From NCBI RefSeq assembly GCF_031143425.1, contig NC_090447.1, forward strand, positions 131,149,106 to 131,213,105: a stretch of 64,000 nucleotides of DNA, written 5' to 3'. Shown in pieces: positions 1 to 12,899 of this stretch. The notes beneath the pieces were generated by a model. It ran no database searches. It had not been told where the DNA came from and saw nothing but the letters and a program-made list of their open reading frames with translations. The translations under genes were made by a program, and so were the position numbers. This DNA comes from Pleurodeles waltl (taxonomy: Eukaryota > Chordata > Amphibia > Caudata > Salamandridae). Position 1 is the first letter of the stretch. Every line of letters begins with the position of its first letter.

Positions 1-245
1 AGAGTCACTGCCCAGGAGGCCACCGCCAGCCACAGCTCAGCTGGCGAGGAGGGCCCCGCAAGCCACAGCCCAGCTGACCCATGAAGGACCGCCAGCCACA
101 GCCCTGCTGGGCAATGAAGGACCGCCTTGGCAAGGACCGCTGAACAGGGCAAAGACTGCCATGGAAAGCACCGCTGAACAGGTCTGACACTGGCAACTCA
201 AGCACCGCTGAACAGGCCAAGGACCGCTGAACAGGGCAAAGACCG
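1..245. repeat. Degenerate short GC-rich tandem repeats inside the Harbinger copy
   Basis: Imperfect repeats of about 30-40 bp (motifs such as CACCGCTGAACAGG and GGAGGCCACCGCCAG) match in reverse complement the 30 bp and 36-39 bp repeats at 50188-50835. Confidence 0.6.
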
Positions 246-329
246 CCATGGAAAGCACTGCTAGCCCATTTGCGGCAGGGGCAGTGACACAACTGGGACC
301 GTCACAGGGTGTGCTCCACTCTTGGCACC

Positions 330-815
330 AGTCCCCCCCAGAACCAGTGGAGAACAGCATCCACTCCGTCTGTCCTTGGCAGGATGAAGCCCTCTGGGCA
401 CCAGTCCCCCTCCAGAACCAGTGGAGAACAGCATCCACTCCATCTGTCCTGCACAGGATGAAGCACTCTCGGCACCAGTCCCCCTCCAGAACCAGTGGAG
501 AACAGCATCCACTCCGTCTGTCCTTGGCAGGATGAAGCACTCTGGGCACCAGTCCCCCTCCAGAACCAGTGGAGAACAGCATCCACTCCGTCTGTCCTGC
601 ACAGGATGAAGCACTCTGGGCACCAGTCCCCCTCCAGAACTAGTGGAGAACAGCATCCACTCCATCTGTCCTGCACAGGATGAAGCACTCTGGGCACCAG
701 TCTCCCTCCAGAACCAGTGGAGAACAGCATCCACTCCGTCTGTCCTGCACAGGATGAAGCACTCTGGACAACAGTCCCCCTCCAGAACCAGTGGAGACCT
801 GCATCCACTTGAGAG
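330..815. repeat. 74 bp tandem repeat, about six to seven copies
   Basis: A 74 bp unit containing CCAGAACCAGTGGAGA and CAGGATGAAGCACTCT repeats at 74 bp steps (for example near 421, 495, 569 and 643). The same unit occurs inverted at 49796-50150. Units differ by a few bases. Confidence 0.85.
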
Positions 816-912
816 ACTGTGGCTTTGCACTCCCCAGGATTGAACAGTGGGCAACCCACCCACTGTAGAGACTTAAGAGACTGTGGCTTTGCACTCCCCA
901 GGATACATCAAT
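816..912. repeat. 63 bp repeat, about one and a half copies
   Basis: Two partial copies of a unit containing GAGACTGTGGCTTTGCACTC. The unit is expanded to about six copies in the sister element at 49428-49795. Confidence 0.75.
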
Positions 913-1756
913 GGGCATGGAGCCCCCTCGTGGATCTGGCGTTGTGCACTCATCCGGCTGAGGTGCCCCCCCTTCCCTTCCCCCTGAGCTGCCTGTGGTA
1001 TTTCAATCTGATGCCCATGCAGTGTTCTCTCCGTTTGGATCGGGTATTTTGTGTGGGCCTCGCCCATGCATCTTGGGCCCAGTGGTCCACGGACTATGAA
1101 TGGAGCAATACCTGCACTACTAATCGTGGTGTATATTTTGTTTATTGTGTATATATATATATATGTATATATTTGCTTACTGTATTTTGATATATTACAA
1201 ATGTTCCACTCATTTCCTTTTGTCTTTGCATTCTTCCGGTGGGGTTGGGGGTGTTACTGTAATGTATAGATATGCATTGGTGTGTGTGTTGTAGTGGTGA
1301 GAGTCGGGGTTTGGATGTTGGTTGTGTGTGTCCCTGTGTTTTTGCCTCCCCCCTCCCCTATGTCGTAGGTGCAGTACTCACCGTGGTCTTCGCCACTGGC
1401 GTTGATGATCCTCGTAGAGGAGCAGGAAGACTAGCCCTGGCAGAATATGGAGTTCCGGCTCCATGGTGCCCTCCTTCCTCGTGGAGTGTGTAGAGGTGAG
1501 CGTTTTCCCTTTGAAATGGCTGTTTCCGCCGTGTTTTTATCTGCGGTTGAATCCGCCCCGGAAAAGGTGGAGGATTGGTAGGTTGTGATACTGTGGGTGG
1601 TACATTGTTTCCCGCCTGTCTGTTGGCGGAGACCGCCGCGCTGTTTGTTTATACCGCTGTGGCGGTCGGAGTGTTAAAGTGGCTGTCTTTGTTGGCGGTT
1701 TAACACCGTCCGCCAGGGTTGTAATGACCACCTTTGTGTTAAACTGTAATGGTCAG

Positions 1757-2935
1757 AACATCCCCTAGAGGGCACTACAATAAAAATAGCCTTTGGAAGA
1801 AAAATGGTCATGTAACCATAAAGTCATCCCCTAGAGGGCATAACCACATAAAAAGAGCAGAGCAGAGAGCATTGCAGTATAACCAAATAGTCAGTCGCTA
1901 GAGAGCATAGTCCTTGACACATTTTCAGACCTAGCAGGCCTGCTAGAATATTATTACAAATATGTCCCTTAGAACACAAACTACTCCCAGTTGTAAAACA
2001 AAAGCTCCAGCCATAAGAGAGCTTAAAATGGCATTGAATTGTGGGAGAGGTTATGGTTTTGCACCCCCAACCTTGTATGGGGAACCAGAAAGAGCATGTT
2101 GTGCTGAACGTTTTGGTGGTGGTCCCATTGTCCTAAGACCACCACTGGCCGAGTTATGGACAAAAATGTGTTGTAAAAAGAATGCCCCACAAAGCATTAT
2201 GGGGTGAGTTTCCTAAGTGCAGTCAATACTGTAGTATCAGCTCTCCCACTGTGCCAGGGAGAGCTGCATTGAGAGTTGTCTTGTGTTTTTTCTATTTAAA
2301 AGGCACTAGTTTGTATATTTTCAACAAATTGCCAGCGGAGAGGCAAAAGAAACTAGAGGACACCACAATAAAAATAGCATTTGGAAGAAGGATGGTCATG
2401 CAACTATATAGTTACCCCATAGAGGGCCTACCACATGAAACGAAAAGAGCAGAGAGCATTGCAGTGTAACCATATAATCAGCCCTTAGAGGACATAGTGC
2501 ATTTCACATTTTTCAAGCCTAACAGGCCTGGTAAAATATTATTACAAACAAGGCCCTTAAAACATAAACTACTCCCAAATATAATGCAAAAGTTTCAGCC
2601 ATGAGAGAGTTTAAAAAGACATTGAATGGTGGGAGAGATTATGATTTTGGGGTCCCCCCAACCTAGTGTGGGGACCCAAAAGATGAGCTGGACAGAAAGA
2701 GCATGTCGTGCTGAACATTGTGGTGGTGGCCCCATTGACTTAGGACCACCAAACACTGGGTTAAGGGCAAAAATGTGTTGTAAAAGAAATGACCTACAAA
2801 GCATTATGGGATGAGTTTCCCGAGTGCAGTGACTATTGTAGTATCAGCTCTCCCACTGTGCAAGGAGAGTCGCTTTGAGAGTTTCCCTTTTGTTTTTTCT
2901 ATTTAAAAGGTGCAGGTTTGTATATTTTTCAAATG
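1757..2935. repeat. Diverged tandem dimer of a roughly 600 bp repeat
   Basis: Two copies lie head to tail, about 1757-2345 and 2350-2935, offset by 590-607 bp. Shared landmarks are a purine-rich block with GGGAGAG followed by a C-rich tract (2041 and 2631), GTAGTATCAGCTCTCCCACT (2231 and 2838) and a TTTTTTCTATTTAAAAGG block near the end of each. Several indels and many substitutions separate the copies. It may be a satellite dimer or two tandem insertions of one element. No coding capacity is recognised. Confidence 0.7.
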
Positions 2936-3978
2936 CTAAACTTGGGAGGAATGCGGCTGCAAATTTAACCGTTGCTCTTTTGATCTAGTTTGCACTATAT
3001 AAATAAATAAAAAGAATCCCCTTCCAGCTTGCAGCCTTTGCCGGGTGCAGACATGCAGAGAAACAGCGAGTTGCCAGAGGAAGAAACAACGTACGACCAC
3101 AAGCGCAAATCGGAGAGGCAAAAGAAAAAAGTAGTGCGCCGGCACTAAGATATATGGACGATCGTGCACAAATCCATGTAACAGGGCCAGTCTCCAGAGC
3201 GGGAACAAAACAGTCTCAAGGCAAGATAAAGCTAAAGCATTTACCTAACAAACTAATGGAATTTTGAAATGCATGCCAAGAAACAAATACAAGTGATGGG
3301 CATGGTGAAGGTCCACACAATAGATTACAGCATGTCGAGAGACAGCGAATGTGAGCTGCCCCCACTTGACCTAAAAAGTCAGTTAGCTCTTTCAGAGTTC
3401 TGATAGCAACCTTTCTGCAATGTCTCCCGCACAGATGGCCCAGAGATGGCCCATGCCAATAACAATGAAGTGTATAGTTTTGTAAAAGGTTAAGCTAAGG
3501 GAAGGATTTTCTCCCTGAAGCATAAAAAAGCAAACATTACAAGTTTTTCCTTCCCTTTAAATTTTACAAATGCATTTTACAGGTTTACATGGGGTTTTGA
3601 AGTTGCAAACTTTATTTTATTAATTTTTTCCTTGTAACTTTGGCGCAGGTATATGAAAATCTTTTTAACTTTGGGTAATTTAAGTATTTGAGCCCCTTGC
3701 CAGTGCACAATTTGGTGCCTAGTGCCAATGCAGGCACCCTTGCACCATGGTGCAAGTTTGTTAGCAATGCATGCACCATTGTTTTTGTGCAGGAAGGGGC
3801 ACCTTACTACCAGTCATGGCTCGCTGACCTGAAAAGGGGCAGAGTGGGTGCAGCGCACAGGGGGGTAACATTTAATATAAAAAAATAAAAAATAAAAACG
3901 TACCCCCTCTGTTGCCACGCCACTCCTGTCTCTCCCGTCATCGCTGCAGGAAGGCACAGGCTCCCAGCTGGCCCAGCG
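2936..3978. other. No recognisable gene
   Basis: AT-rich non-coding sequence. Short palindromic TGCACCATGGTGCA-like sequences near 3740 resemble the segment near 5450-5510, which suggests fragments of a short inverted-repeat element. No convincing open frame was found. Confidence 0.5.
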
Positions 3979-4017
3979 GCCAATCCTGATGCTGCTCAGA
4001 GCAGCATCAGGATTGGC
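3979..4017. repeat. Perfect short palindrome (19 bp arms, 1 nt spacer)
   Basis: The left arm (3979-3997) begins GCCAATCCTGATG and is exactly matched in reverse complement by 3999-4017, with a single A between the arms. It lies in a GC-rich island of about 500 bp (3895-4385) next to an A-rich tract. It is probably the centre or end of a small foldback or MITE-like element. Confidence 0.85.
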
Positions 4018-4369
4018 TGGGAGCACCCTAGCTGGGCACTCCCAGGCAGACTGAGAGACTGTGCAGGCTCTATCCAGCCCAGCAACACAATGCTGGGCTG
4101 GAGAGAGCCTACTGGGCAAGAGTGTTTGGCTGGCCCGGGACGGCCGGCCAAACACACATGCGCTCTGAGGGGAGAGTTCGGTGGACTCTCCTCACTTCCA
4201 GTCACCTCCATGGCCCCGCCCCTTTCACCATGAAGGGATAATAAACCTGGTTGGGGGGAAAGGGGATAACGCTCATCCGCACTAATAGAGGAGCCGCCCC
4301 TGTTTACTACACAAAAAAACAATCCGGAGAGGCATTTTCCACTTTCCATGTGTGCTGAAGAAACAAGGA

Positions 4370-4690
4370 TAAATAAAAATATTTCTCCTTTTTACACCAC
4401 CCCTGGGGAGGTGTAAGATTTTAGCACTGTCCCAGATTTACATAATTTAGTAAATATGGGCCAGCATCAAAATCCATGGATGTTGCACGGGAAACCACAG
4501 CAACACCCATAGGAACGCCCCCGACACAGAGTAAGGCAACGCTGCAACTTGCACTGCCCTGCCTTACTCCATATCAAGAGTCCATGAAAAGCCACACAAA
4601 GTGGCTTTCCGTGGCCTCATAGATATGGTTATAAAGTCTGCACCACGGAGCATCAAAAAAGGTGAAACTCTGGTGGTGCAGAAGACTTGT
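4370..4690. mobile_element. MITE-like short non-coding element fragment
   Basis: The segment has a GGGGAGGTGTAAGATTTTAG block followed by a motif resembling GGAAAC..CACCCATAGGAACGCCC and a GTAAGGCAACGC block. Related blocks occur at about 12900-13115 and 21093-21420, so it looks like one of a family of short dispersed non-autonomous elements. Boundaries are not resolved. Confidence 0.4.
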
Positions 4691-5640
4691 AAATGTACCC
4701 CACAATTTATGGTATAAGAAAGGAAGGTCTTCCTCGGTTTTGCATACCTCTAATTTACAACCTGTTGTACTTCAGTGTTTGTATTACACATCTACACATT
4801 AGTAAGTTTCAGCGTGATAATTCTGTTATGAGGGATAATGCCAGTCTCTTGAGCTTTAACTGGGCAGTTGCTAGGAGTAAAAATTAACCCAATTGTGATC
4901 TTCCCCACATCAATCTATGTCAGCTGTAGCAAACATACTTCACAGGTCTCACAACAATAACACTCTTAGAATATACAGTAGTGCATTTATGCTAAATAGC
5001 AAGCTGCACACTCTGCCTTGCTTCCTCTCTCTGCAGTGACAAATCACAAGTAACATATCTAATGGTGAAAAATTCCTATCTAGGTTTTATGATAGTCATG
5101 CTCCAAAATGGTGTACACTAGGGATTTTATCTTATTCAGTATTACCTTGAATTTCAATTCTTACACTAAGGGAGACTAAAATCTATAGCCATCTTTTTAT
5201 ATTTTCATAGTGAAAACTTAGTGTAAATCTAAAGGGAGTGATTTTTTTGTCTCTCTAGTTCATCCTTTGCAGAGGTTGAAAAGTGTCATACTTTTCCTTT
5301 GTAGATGCTGCGCCAGATTTTTAAGTAATCACACGGCACAGCAACTAAAGATGCTGCCTTGTGTGTGAAAGGAAGAGAACATAGCTCTGTATCTATTAGG
5401 ATGTGGTGCTGTTCTCTCTCCCTATGCTAGGGCCTTGTCAGCCATGTGCCAATGCATGAACCCTTGTGCCATAGTACAAGGGTGCATGAGTTCTCTAAAA
5501 CATAGAGTTTGTACTAGAAGAGGTCCCATCTAGTACAAAAAATATGCTTCAAGGCTTTTCTCACTTTTTATGTGAGCTGTACATTACAGCACACAGACGA
5601 AGTTGGAAAAACAAGAAACAAGAAGATGGAGTGCACGAAT
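4691..5640. other. No recognisable gene
   Basis: AT-rich sequence with short, non-conserved open frames only. The part from 5280 to 5515 resembles the dispersed short-element sequence seen elsewhere in the window. Confidence 0.5.
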
Positions 5641-6640
5641 CAGCAACTCAGGAAGAGCGGCGCCAGTATTCAATTCTGAAGCTCTGGAAGATGGCGAGAA
5701 TTGCGCACTCAGATACTTTACTACCGAATAAATGCGTTCGGTAATCGGAAGCGGAAGGAGAATCGGAATCAGAGTGCCACTGCCTGAGCGGGCGGCAGTC
5801 AGCGTCCACACAGCATTTCCCCGGCTTTTTTCGAGGGGGCGGACAGCTAAGTGGCCGGGCAACCAGGCTGCCCGGCAATCCGGCAATCCGAGGGCCAGGA
5901 GCCGGTGTCTGAGCGGTCCGAGCCTGGTCGGAGCTGGCCGAGGCTTCAAGGCAGCAGCCCGCAGCAGCCCACTCAGCCGGAGCTTGGAGTGCCGGACCTT
6001 GGGGAGCTTCGGCGTCGGAGGCGTTGGAGGCTCGGTGTCGAGTGGCCAGACAGGCTGGGAGCACTCTGAGCACCCTGAGCCCAAGGAGTCCAAGAGCCCA
6101 AGGGAAGCGGTAAGAGGACCGGGCCAGGACCGGGAACTGCTAGGAACAGCTGAGCCACCCGGCCTAGTGAGCACCCGGCAGGCGGACGCAGGAGCGAGGT
6201 GTGGGCAGGGGAAGAGCGAAGCGGAACCTCGCAGCAGCAGCGGCGGCGGTGGGCTGCAGGAGCTCCGGAGGACCGGGGAGCCGTCGCGGGGGACATTTGT
6301 CTCCCCCTTAGTGCGTCAGGGGGAAAAAACAAAGCAGCAAGTGGCAGTGAAGAGAAGGACACCGCAAACAGGAGGTTCACACCGCCGCTGGGCACAACAA
6401 ACGCGAAAAGGATCGTAGAGGAGCGGGATTGTAGGGACCCGCCGGTGTCGCTGCACCTTTCTGCAGGGGGGCACGAAGCGCAGGCGCGCTAGAGAAGGAA
6501 TCCACAAACTGCTGCCAGCGAGGAGCAGAAGGTCCCTTCCTTCACCGGCCTTCCCCGCTAGATTGGAGCTGCCTAACTCCACTCAGCTCTCTTCCTCGCA
6601 GCAAGCCAGTGACCACGAATCACCTAAAGCACTTGGATGC
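5640..6640 (+). promoter_or_regulatory. GC-rich leader of the LINE, probable 5' UTR
   Basis: About 1 kb of CpG-rich sequence precedes the first ORF1 remnants. It contains long frames open on both strands (for example 5732-6418), but they have low-complexity composition and no domain, which is what GC-rich non-coding DNA gives. Calling it the LINE 5' UTR and promoter is inference from position. Confidence 0.45.
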
Positions 6641-6682
6641 ACGCCACCCTTCTAGCGCTGAACCAACCAGGAACAGTTCATC

Positions 6683-9085
6683 ATGATCAGCACACACGTA
6701 ATTTTAAATCAACCACCAGTCGAAAGCACTCAGATATTGCCTGTCAACCCAGAGGCGGCAGCAAGGATGACATTAACACATGGAAGGAAAAAAGCAGTAA
6801 AGCGGCAAAGGCAAGGCTCCCCAGGGGAAGGCCAGCACGAGCCAAAAAATGAATCAACAGAAAGGAGAGTACCCCCAAATCCGGCACAAACAAAGAAACC
6901 GCCTTGCAATTCTCCAAACAAGGGAAAAAAAGCAGGATACAAAATCACAGACTTCTTGCTCACTAAAAAGGAATCTAATTCCTCCAGCGCCCTAATGGGC
7001 ATAACTCCTGCCAACGACTCTGAGACAATATGCATAGCCGACGTGAAGACTGCGCAGGACACTGAAAGGACCCGTGCGGACTCGGGAAAAATCAACATGC
7101 CAACTCCCCAGCCAAATAAAACCGGCTTAACAATCAGCGCAGAAATCCACAGATGTTACCTAGCTGACACTTTTTCTACTTTAAACCTCAGTAACTGGAA
7201 CAATTAGGGTGAGAGCCCCACCCCTTTTTCCAAACAACCCTCACAAGCAGAGAACGACACAGACTGCATCATAATTGAGGAATTTCCGCTGATAGACCTT
7301 TCACACACCTGCTCAGATGCACCTCAGGGCACTCAGACTGCAAACAACAAAACACAAATGAGATCTACCTGTAGTATAAGCTCACCACGAAAAGATCTCT
7401 CACCTTGTAATAGAACAACTACAACAGGACTCAACACGCATGTATCCTCAGCTGGCATGGCAATGGAGCAACCAGAGCAATTAGAGGAATTTGAAGACTC
7501 ACTAGACCACACAACAGGGGCTAAAGCAAATGTAATACCATCAACTACAGGAGACTCATTGAAGGCCTTGTTAGCAACAATGGACGTGATATCAGCAGCC
7601 ATCCAATTTCAAGCAGACAAGCAAGACACTCAGGTAGATTTACTTAACATCCTGGCCATCCACATTGTGAGCATCAACAATAACCTATAATCCTTGAATG
7701 ATCTGATAAAGAGGGCTCAAACCCACTCATACACCCAGCAGGTGACATGTCAGTGCTCAATCACAGGTGATAACTCACAAAGATCCCTGGACATCCTAAA
7801 TGACATCATGAAAGAGGTAAAATTCCAGACCCTTAGAACTGAAGAGCATTTTAGAAGTATTGGCGAGAAGATCCCCTAAAACCTAACGAAAAAAGGAAAA
7901 CCCACAAAACGTAAAGAAATCCTGTGAGGAAAGCAATAATATCAAGGATATTCACTTATCCGGACAGGGAACGCCTCAGAGCAACACAGAGGGCAGATCA
8001 TGCCGTAGTACACAAGAAACGGGTTCCCCACAGGCGGATTGAAGGATTTAACGTTCAACAACTAGATAGTGGAGGAGACATCCCTCACGAAATGGGAAAA
8101 GAAACGAAAAAGGAAGGCATGGAAAAAAACAAAGGGGATCCAGCAAAGCTGTATATGGAAATCGTTTGCTAAATTAAATGGTACGCAGTCTAAGGAATCA
8201 GAACGCACTGAAAACAGAACCAAGAGCTGCCAATCTAGACAGAACAGGTCAGAACGGCCAGTCAGCGAGGATAATTTTACGGGCGAACCAAGTGCTTTAG
8301 TTAATCAATCAACATCACAGCAACAGTCTCCGAAACCCCCCCGTTCCAGCAATAAACAGGGTAGCAGCCTTTTGCATGGATAGTCGGCCTTAAAAGAATT
8401 CCAGGGAAACAGAACAATCACCAGGCAGTGCCCAGAACAGGCAATTCAGCGGTCTACTGACAGACAGGAAACTGGCAAACCCTGGGTACATAACCCTATA
8501 CGCATAAGCTCTGCACATAATATGACTGTAACTAACCAACCTGCAGATAACAACAAACAAATTTTAGATCAAGGTTACCATCTTTGGTCAGGTGATTCCA
8601 CAAACAGCGCAGCAAAAAACAGTATCCCAGGACACCAGATAACGCAGGACAATGCGGCCTCTGAGGAAAATAAATTACTTTTCATTCCTTGCACTAGAGG
8701 CACCATATTGAAGTTAATAAATGCGATTTTGCCCCTGGCTCACATTTCAACAACAGGATTGATGACTGTGGAGTTCACTCCACATACAAACAATAAAGAC
8801 AAAGAGGCAACGCTGACATCCTGGACCACGTCCACCATTATTGATCAAATTCTAGTACATCAAGATATGTTTAGCGCATGGGGCATCGACCTGCAAAAAC
8901 TAGAACCGCCCAGATACCCTAACCTTTTGGTACCGCAACAAAAGAAAGGCGGCTCAATCTTAAAAGGGTGCGTGGGATTAGAAACCTCCCCAAGCAGTTG
9001 GGACCACATAACAGTTGTAAAGCACCAACTCATGCTCCATCCTGGAATGCACCAACAGTCAAACAGGATGGAAGGAAAAATCTAA
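6683..9085 (+). pseudogene. LINE ORF1 remnant
   Basis: A chain of broken frames (6683-7207, 7358-7690, 7694-7879, 8069-8383, 8522-9085) reads in the + direction directly upstream of the endonuclease. The parts are basic and Gln/Ser/Thr-rich at the N-terminus, have a helical, possibly coiled-coil stretch around 7560-7860, and a more structured C-terminal part (8680-8950). This matches the layout of a LINE ORF1 nucleic-acid-binding protein, but no single domain is certain. Many stops and frameshifts make it non-functional. Confidence 0.5.
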
Positions 9086-9099
9086 AAAACAACAATCAT

Positions 9100-12000
9100 A
9101 AATGGTCCTGACGAAAACCCAGAATATCTCTATATTTTCTCCTGGAACACTCACGGTTTAAAAAATGTGGTCACCGACAGGGAGGCTCTGAGTTTCCTTC
9201 AGCAGTTTGAAATCGTCATGTTGCAGGAAACATGGTGAAGGGAGCCGATACAAATTTCGGGTTTTTCTGGGACAGACGTCTCTGCCAAACAACCTTAAAA
9301 ACATGGACACCCTAAGGGGGGCCTTACAACGTATTGCTCCAGAAAAATCAACTGGGTGATCAAACAGATCGACCTGGGAATTGACTGGCTGCTTCCAATA
9401 AAATTGGAACACCGTGCGCCACTAGGCAACAACAGAACTTTGCTATTGATTAACGTATACATACACCCTAACAAAACCCAAAACAGTGGAAACATTGAAA
9501 CAGTGACCAGTATTTTAAAAATTATGCAGAAACAAAACAAAGATGCAATCCTCATTTTGTCTGGCGACTTCAATTTTTATTTGAGAAAAGGCAGCACAAA
9601 ATACCCTAACAGAATATGCACATATACATAGTTTGAAACCCTGGGCTTGCATTGCCTGGTGCCTCACACTGAGGACGCCTCATCCGCAAAAGTAACCTTT
9701 TCAAGCGGCACAAAAAAATCCAATATTGACTTTACATTAATAAACGAAATAGCATTGCCACTGGTCTCAGCTTATAGGATCCAACAACGCACAGAGAGCG
9801 ATCACTTTCCACAACTTATTAAGATCCGGAACAAATGGAATCGGCTCCCCACCGCCAACATCAGAATTTCAGCCCCAGTGACTTATGATACAAAAAAACT
9901 GAAATGGAAGGGGCCGGGACTCGACAAAGTAATGGAAGAAGTGTACCGCAGTGCAGGCACAACTAAAGAGCTCAAAGAGTTGCTAAGAGTGCAGGAACTA
10001 GAAGTCCTCCCCTAAGGAGAACGAGTGATCGCTTGGATGTACTTGTGTGACTCCTTAATAAATACATTTTCCATCAAAAAAGGTCTCCCAATTTCGGTCA
10101 TAGAGTCAAAAAATAAAGTAAAGAGTCGCACAGAAGAAAAGCCATGGTTCAACACGACATTGCGCAATCAGAAAAATCAAGTCTCTAGAGAATTAAAAAA
10201 AGTCCTAAAGGACGTACACTGGGGGAGGAAATCTGATGACACAAGGCTTACTGAACTAAGAGCCAAATATAAGAAAAACTGCTGGATGGCAAAACAGAGT
10301 TATCACAAGGATCTGTGGACCAAGCTGCTTATGTCCAACAAACAGAAAAATTACAAAATGTTCTGGGAACTAATAAATGGACTTACTAAGGGAAAAAAAA
10401 TGGAAAAAATAGACACATGAATGCAGGTATTGATGCAGCCACATGGGAAGCCCACGTACAGACAATGTTCTCACTTCCAGAGCAACATTGAAGGAGGAGG
10501 CCACACAGATAGCCAACGACTTAAGTAAGATTAATTTTGGCTTCAGAGTAACAACGCAAACAGACTCATCTCCAAACGGAAATGGAGGAAAGCACGCATT
10601 AATGACCATTGACATAGAAACGCTGATAAACCTTATCAAGAAACTAAAAATGAAAGGGGCAGCTGGTCAGAATGGTATTCCGAACACCTTGTTTAGAGGA
10701 GACCCTACATTCTGGGCGCACTATTTGGCGTTGCTTTTTATCGATCTCTGAGGCTCAACGGGTCTTCCAGATGCATGGAAAGGCAGCATTATCCACCCTA
10801 TATACAAAGCAGGTAACCCCGCAAATCCTTCAAACTACAGGCTAATTGCATTGATAGATGTGGAAGCAAAACTCTAAACATCCTGTCTACTGCAACAACT
10901 AGCAGAATGGATTCATGACAGACAACTAATTCCACAATGCCAGACAGGTTTCAGAGCTGGTATGGGTGCTTCCACCAACCTGGCAAACCTGGCTGTGCTG
11001 TGAAACAAAGCCAGGCTTAAGAAAAAAAGGTTACTTGCATGCTTTATTGATCTAAAGGCAGCTTTTGATTGTGTACCAAGAGCTCGCCTATGGGAGAAAT
11101 TGAAAGGTGGGGGCCTACCATGCAGCCTTCTTGGCGCAATGATGGACTTGTACACAGGTACTTGGGCGCAAGTAAAAATCGGAGAGAGCAGCCACCTCAC
11201 CAACAGAACATTAACAGCAAAAGGACTTAAAAAGGGGTGTGTATTTGCTCCCACGCTGTTCAACTTATATCTTGCAGACCTAGCCGAGGCTCTAGCTCCT
11301 GTAAATAGCCATCCACCAGTGTTGGCCAAATAAGGAATTGCATGGCTACAGTACGCAGATGACATAGTTCTACTCAGCCAAACACCTGTCGGGCTACAGC
11401 ATAGCATTGATGCATTTTATACTTACATAACAATACAAGGCCTTGAATTAAATTTGAGTAAAACTAAGGTTGTCCGCCTAGTTGACAGGAAGTTTAAATC
11501 TGCTTCATGGTTCATAAAAGGATCCCGGGTGGAGGTTGCACCCACATATAAGTACTTGGGATTCACTATGGACAGTCTCTTGTCTTTCAAGCCGCAGCTT
11601 GCTGTCGCTCAAGCAAAAGCTCTCTCATTTTCCTATGGCTTTAAAGTTCTAAAACAAAAACTGAGCTGCCCCTCATACACTCCCCTGCTTTCTGTCATGG
11701 CAGCGCGGCTAATGCCCACCATCACTTATGGCGCCGAAATCATGCTTGGAAAGGAGGTGGTTTTTATCAATCGAGTCCAGACGAAGGCTCATAAAACAGT
11801 CTTTCGGATACCACGACCAGTATCTCCAGCTCAGGTTCGTTTAGAATTGGGTCTGAAAAACTATGAATTTCAGAGTAGATGTGCCTTCATTAAACTATGC
11901 TGGAGGATGCGTGCAGCTGAGACTGGTACACTAAACAACCTAAGTTGGATGGAAATTCAGGAGCAACAGCGTCATAATGATAAAAGCACCTGGGGTCATC

Positions 12001-12414
12001 ACTTAAATAACTGCATTTTAGCATTAGGTTTGCTAGAAGTCTAGGACCTGAGCTCGGACACAAGGAGTTTTTTGAAAGGCAAACACTGTCACTAAGAAAA
12101 TATCTTTAAATTCTGACAAACAAAAACTGGCAAGTAGACAGCACGCCTGGACTATAATAACATCATACAAAACTTTGAGGGCACAGGAATATCTAGCAAC
12201 AACATTCAACCAGTCGCTGAAACATTGGTTCATGCTTTTCCGCTTTGGGTTGATGGAAACGAAGAATATGGTCCCTTCATGGAAACAGCAGGACCTGACA
12301 CACTCCTGTCAACTGTGTGAGCACAGTAAAGAGTCATTGGAACATATTTTTTGTGTGTGCCCGGCTTTGCAAAACCACAGGACATTTTATCTGAAAAACA
12401 TTCTTAAGAACTGA
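9100..12414 (+). pseudogene. LINE ORF2 remnant (endonuclease and reverse transcriptase)
   Basis: The endonuclease begins near 9130 with SWNTHGLKN and LQETW motifs and continues with a SGDFN motif near 9560. The reverse transcriptase covers about 10650-11500: an AAGQNGIPN segment, NYRLIAL, the FIDLKAAFD motif (around 11045), then YADD at 11352-11363 followed by a GLQ motif and an LNLSKTK motif. A C-terminal finger, CxxC...HxxxxC-like, lies at 12310-12370. The enzyme would nick target DNA and reverse-transcribe the element RNA. Numerous in-frame stops (for example near 9235, 10750, 10876, 11332 and 12042) and frame changes inactivate it. The catalytic YADD itself is preserved. Confidence 0.8.
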
Positions 12415-12899
12415 ACTTACGCTCATGTAGACCTGCCATTATTAGCTGGCTCAGCGGACTTTCAATCCCATTTTCTTGTTTAGGGACCAAATTCATGGTA
12501 CAGGCCCAGAAAGAATCAGTGAACAAAGTTGAAGCCAAGTGTGCAAGGGCCATCATTTTATGATTAGTAAAGCTCTGAAAGCTTTGTTCCAGCCAGGAAA
12601 CAGCCCTAGGTACTATTTAAGATGCTCGCTCAGCTTCACTCATCTACTATTATAGTGTTCGTAAGGGAGCAAGAAAGTCCTAAAGTTAAGTTTAAGACCA
12701 AGTTTTGGAATCAGTGGAGAACATTTTAGTCATGCACAACTCTTTATCATGCCATGTTTTAGTTTTAAGCTTTTATGTTTTTACGGGTCTCCATTAACAT
12801 AATGAGAAGGCAAAGTTTTATGTCATTATGTATTTTGGAATTGCGATGGTTTTAATTTACCGTGTCAATAAAAATAAACTTTCACTTTCACAAGAAGCT

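Larger units (their letters stand above)
1..1735 (+). mobile_element. Harbinger-type DNA transposon, 3' terminal part (copy 1)
   Basis: This stretch is homologous, in reverse orientation, to the element starting at 48559. It ends at about 1735 with a terminus reading GGTTGTAATGACCA, the reverse complement of the start of the other copy. Internally it carries the same families of tandem repeats (30-40 bp, 74 bp and 63 bp units) followed by about 800 bp of unique 3' sequence with a short TA-rich tract near 1150. No transposase is visible, and the rest of the element lies left of the window. Harbinger assignment rests on the Myb/SANT-like gene in the sister copy. The overlapping open frames here arise from repeats in which stop codons are rare, so none is called as a gene. 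Confidence 0.7.
5640..12890 (+). mobile_element. Degenerate endonuclease-type non-LTR retrotransposon (LINE)
   Basis: The order GC-rich leader, ORF1-like region, apurinic-type endonuclease, reverse transcriptase with YADD, C-terminal cysteine/histidine finger and A-rich 3' end is that of an autonomous LINE. It is a dead copy: ORF1 and ORF2 are broken by many stops and frameshifts. The 5' boundary is uncertain (around 5640). The 3' end is near 12890, after an AATAAA-rich stretch and a short CTTTCA repeat. I could not assign the clade with confidence. The C-terminal finger and GLQ motif after YADD are unlike mammalian L1 and unlike the L2/CR1-like copies at 24-29 kb. Confidence 0.8.

Noticed and set aside
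37..863. Several overlapping 60-200 codon frames on both strands at the window start
   Set aside because: They run through 74 bp and shorter tandem repeats poor in stop codons, in several frames at once. This is not coding evidence.
5584..6582. Long overlapping frames of 140-228 codons on both strands
   Set aside because: GC-rich sequence with frames open on both strands, no domain, and a position upstream of LINE ORF1. Treated as the LINE leader.
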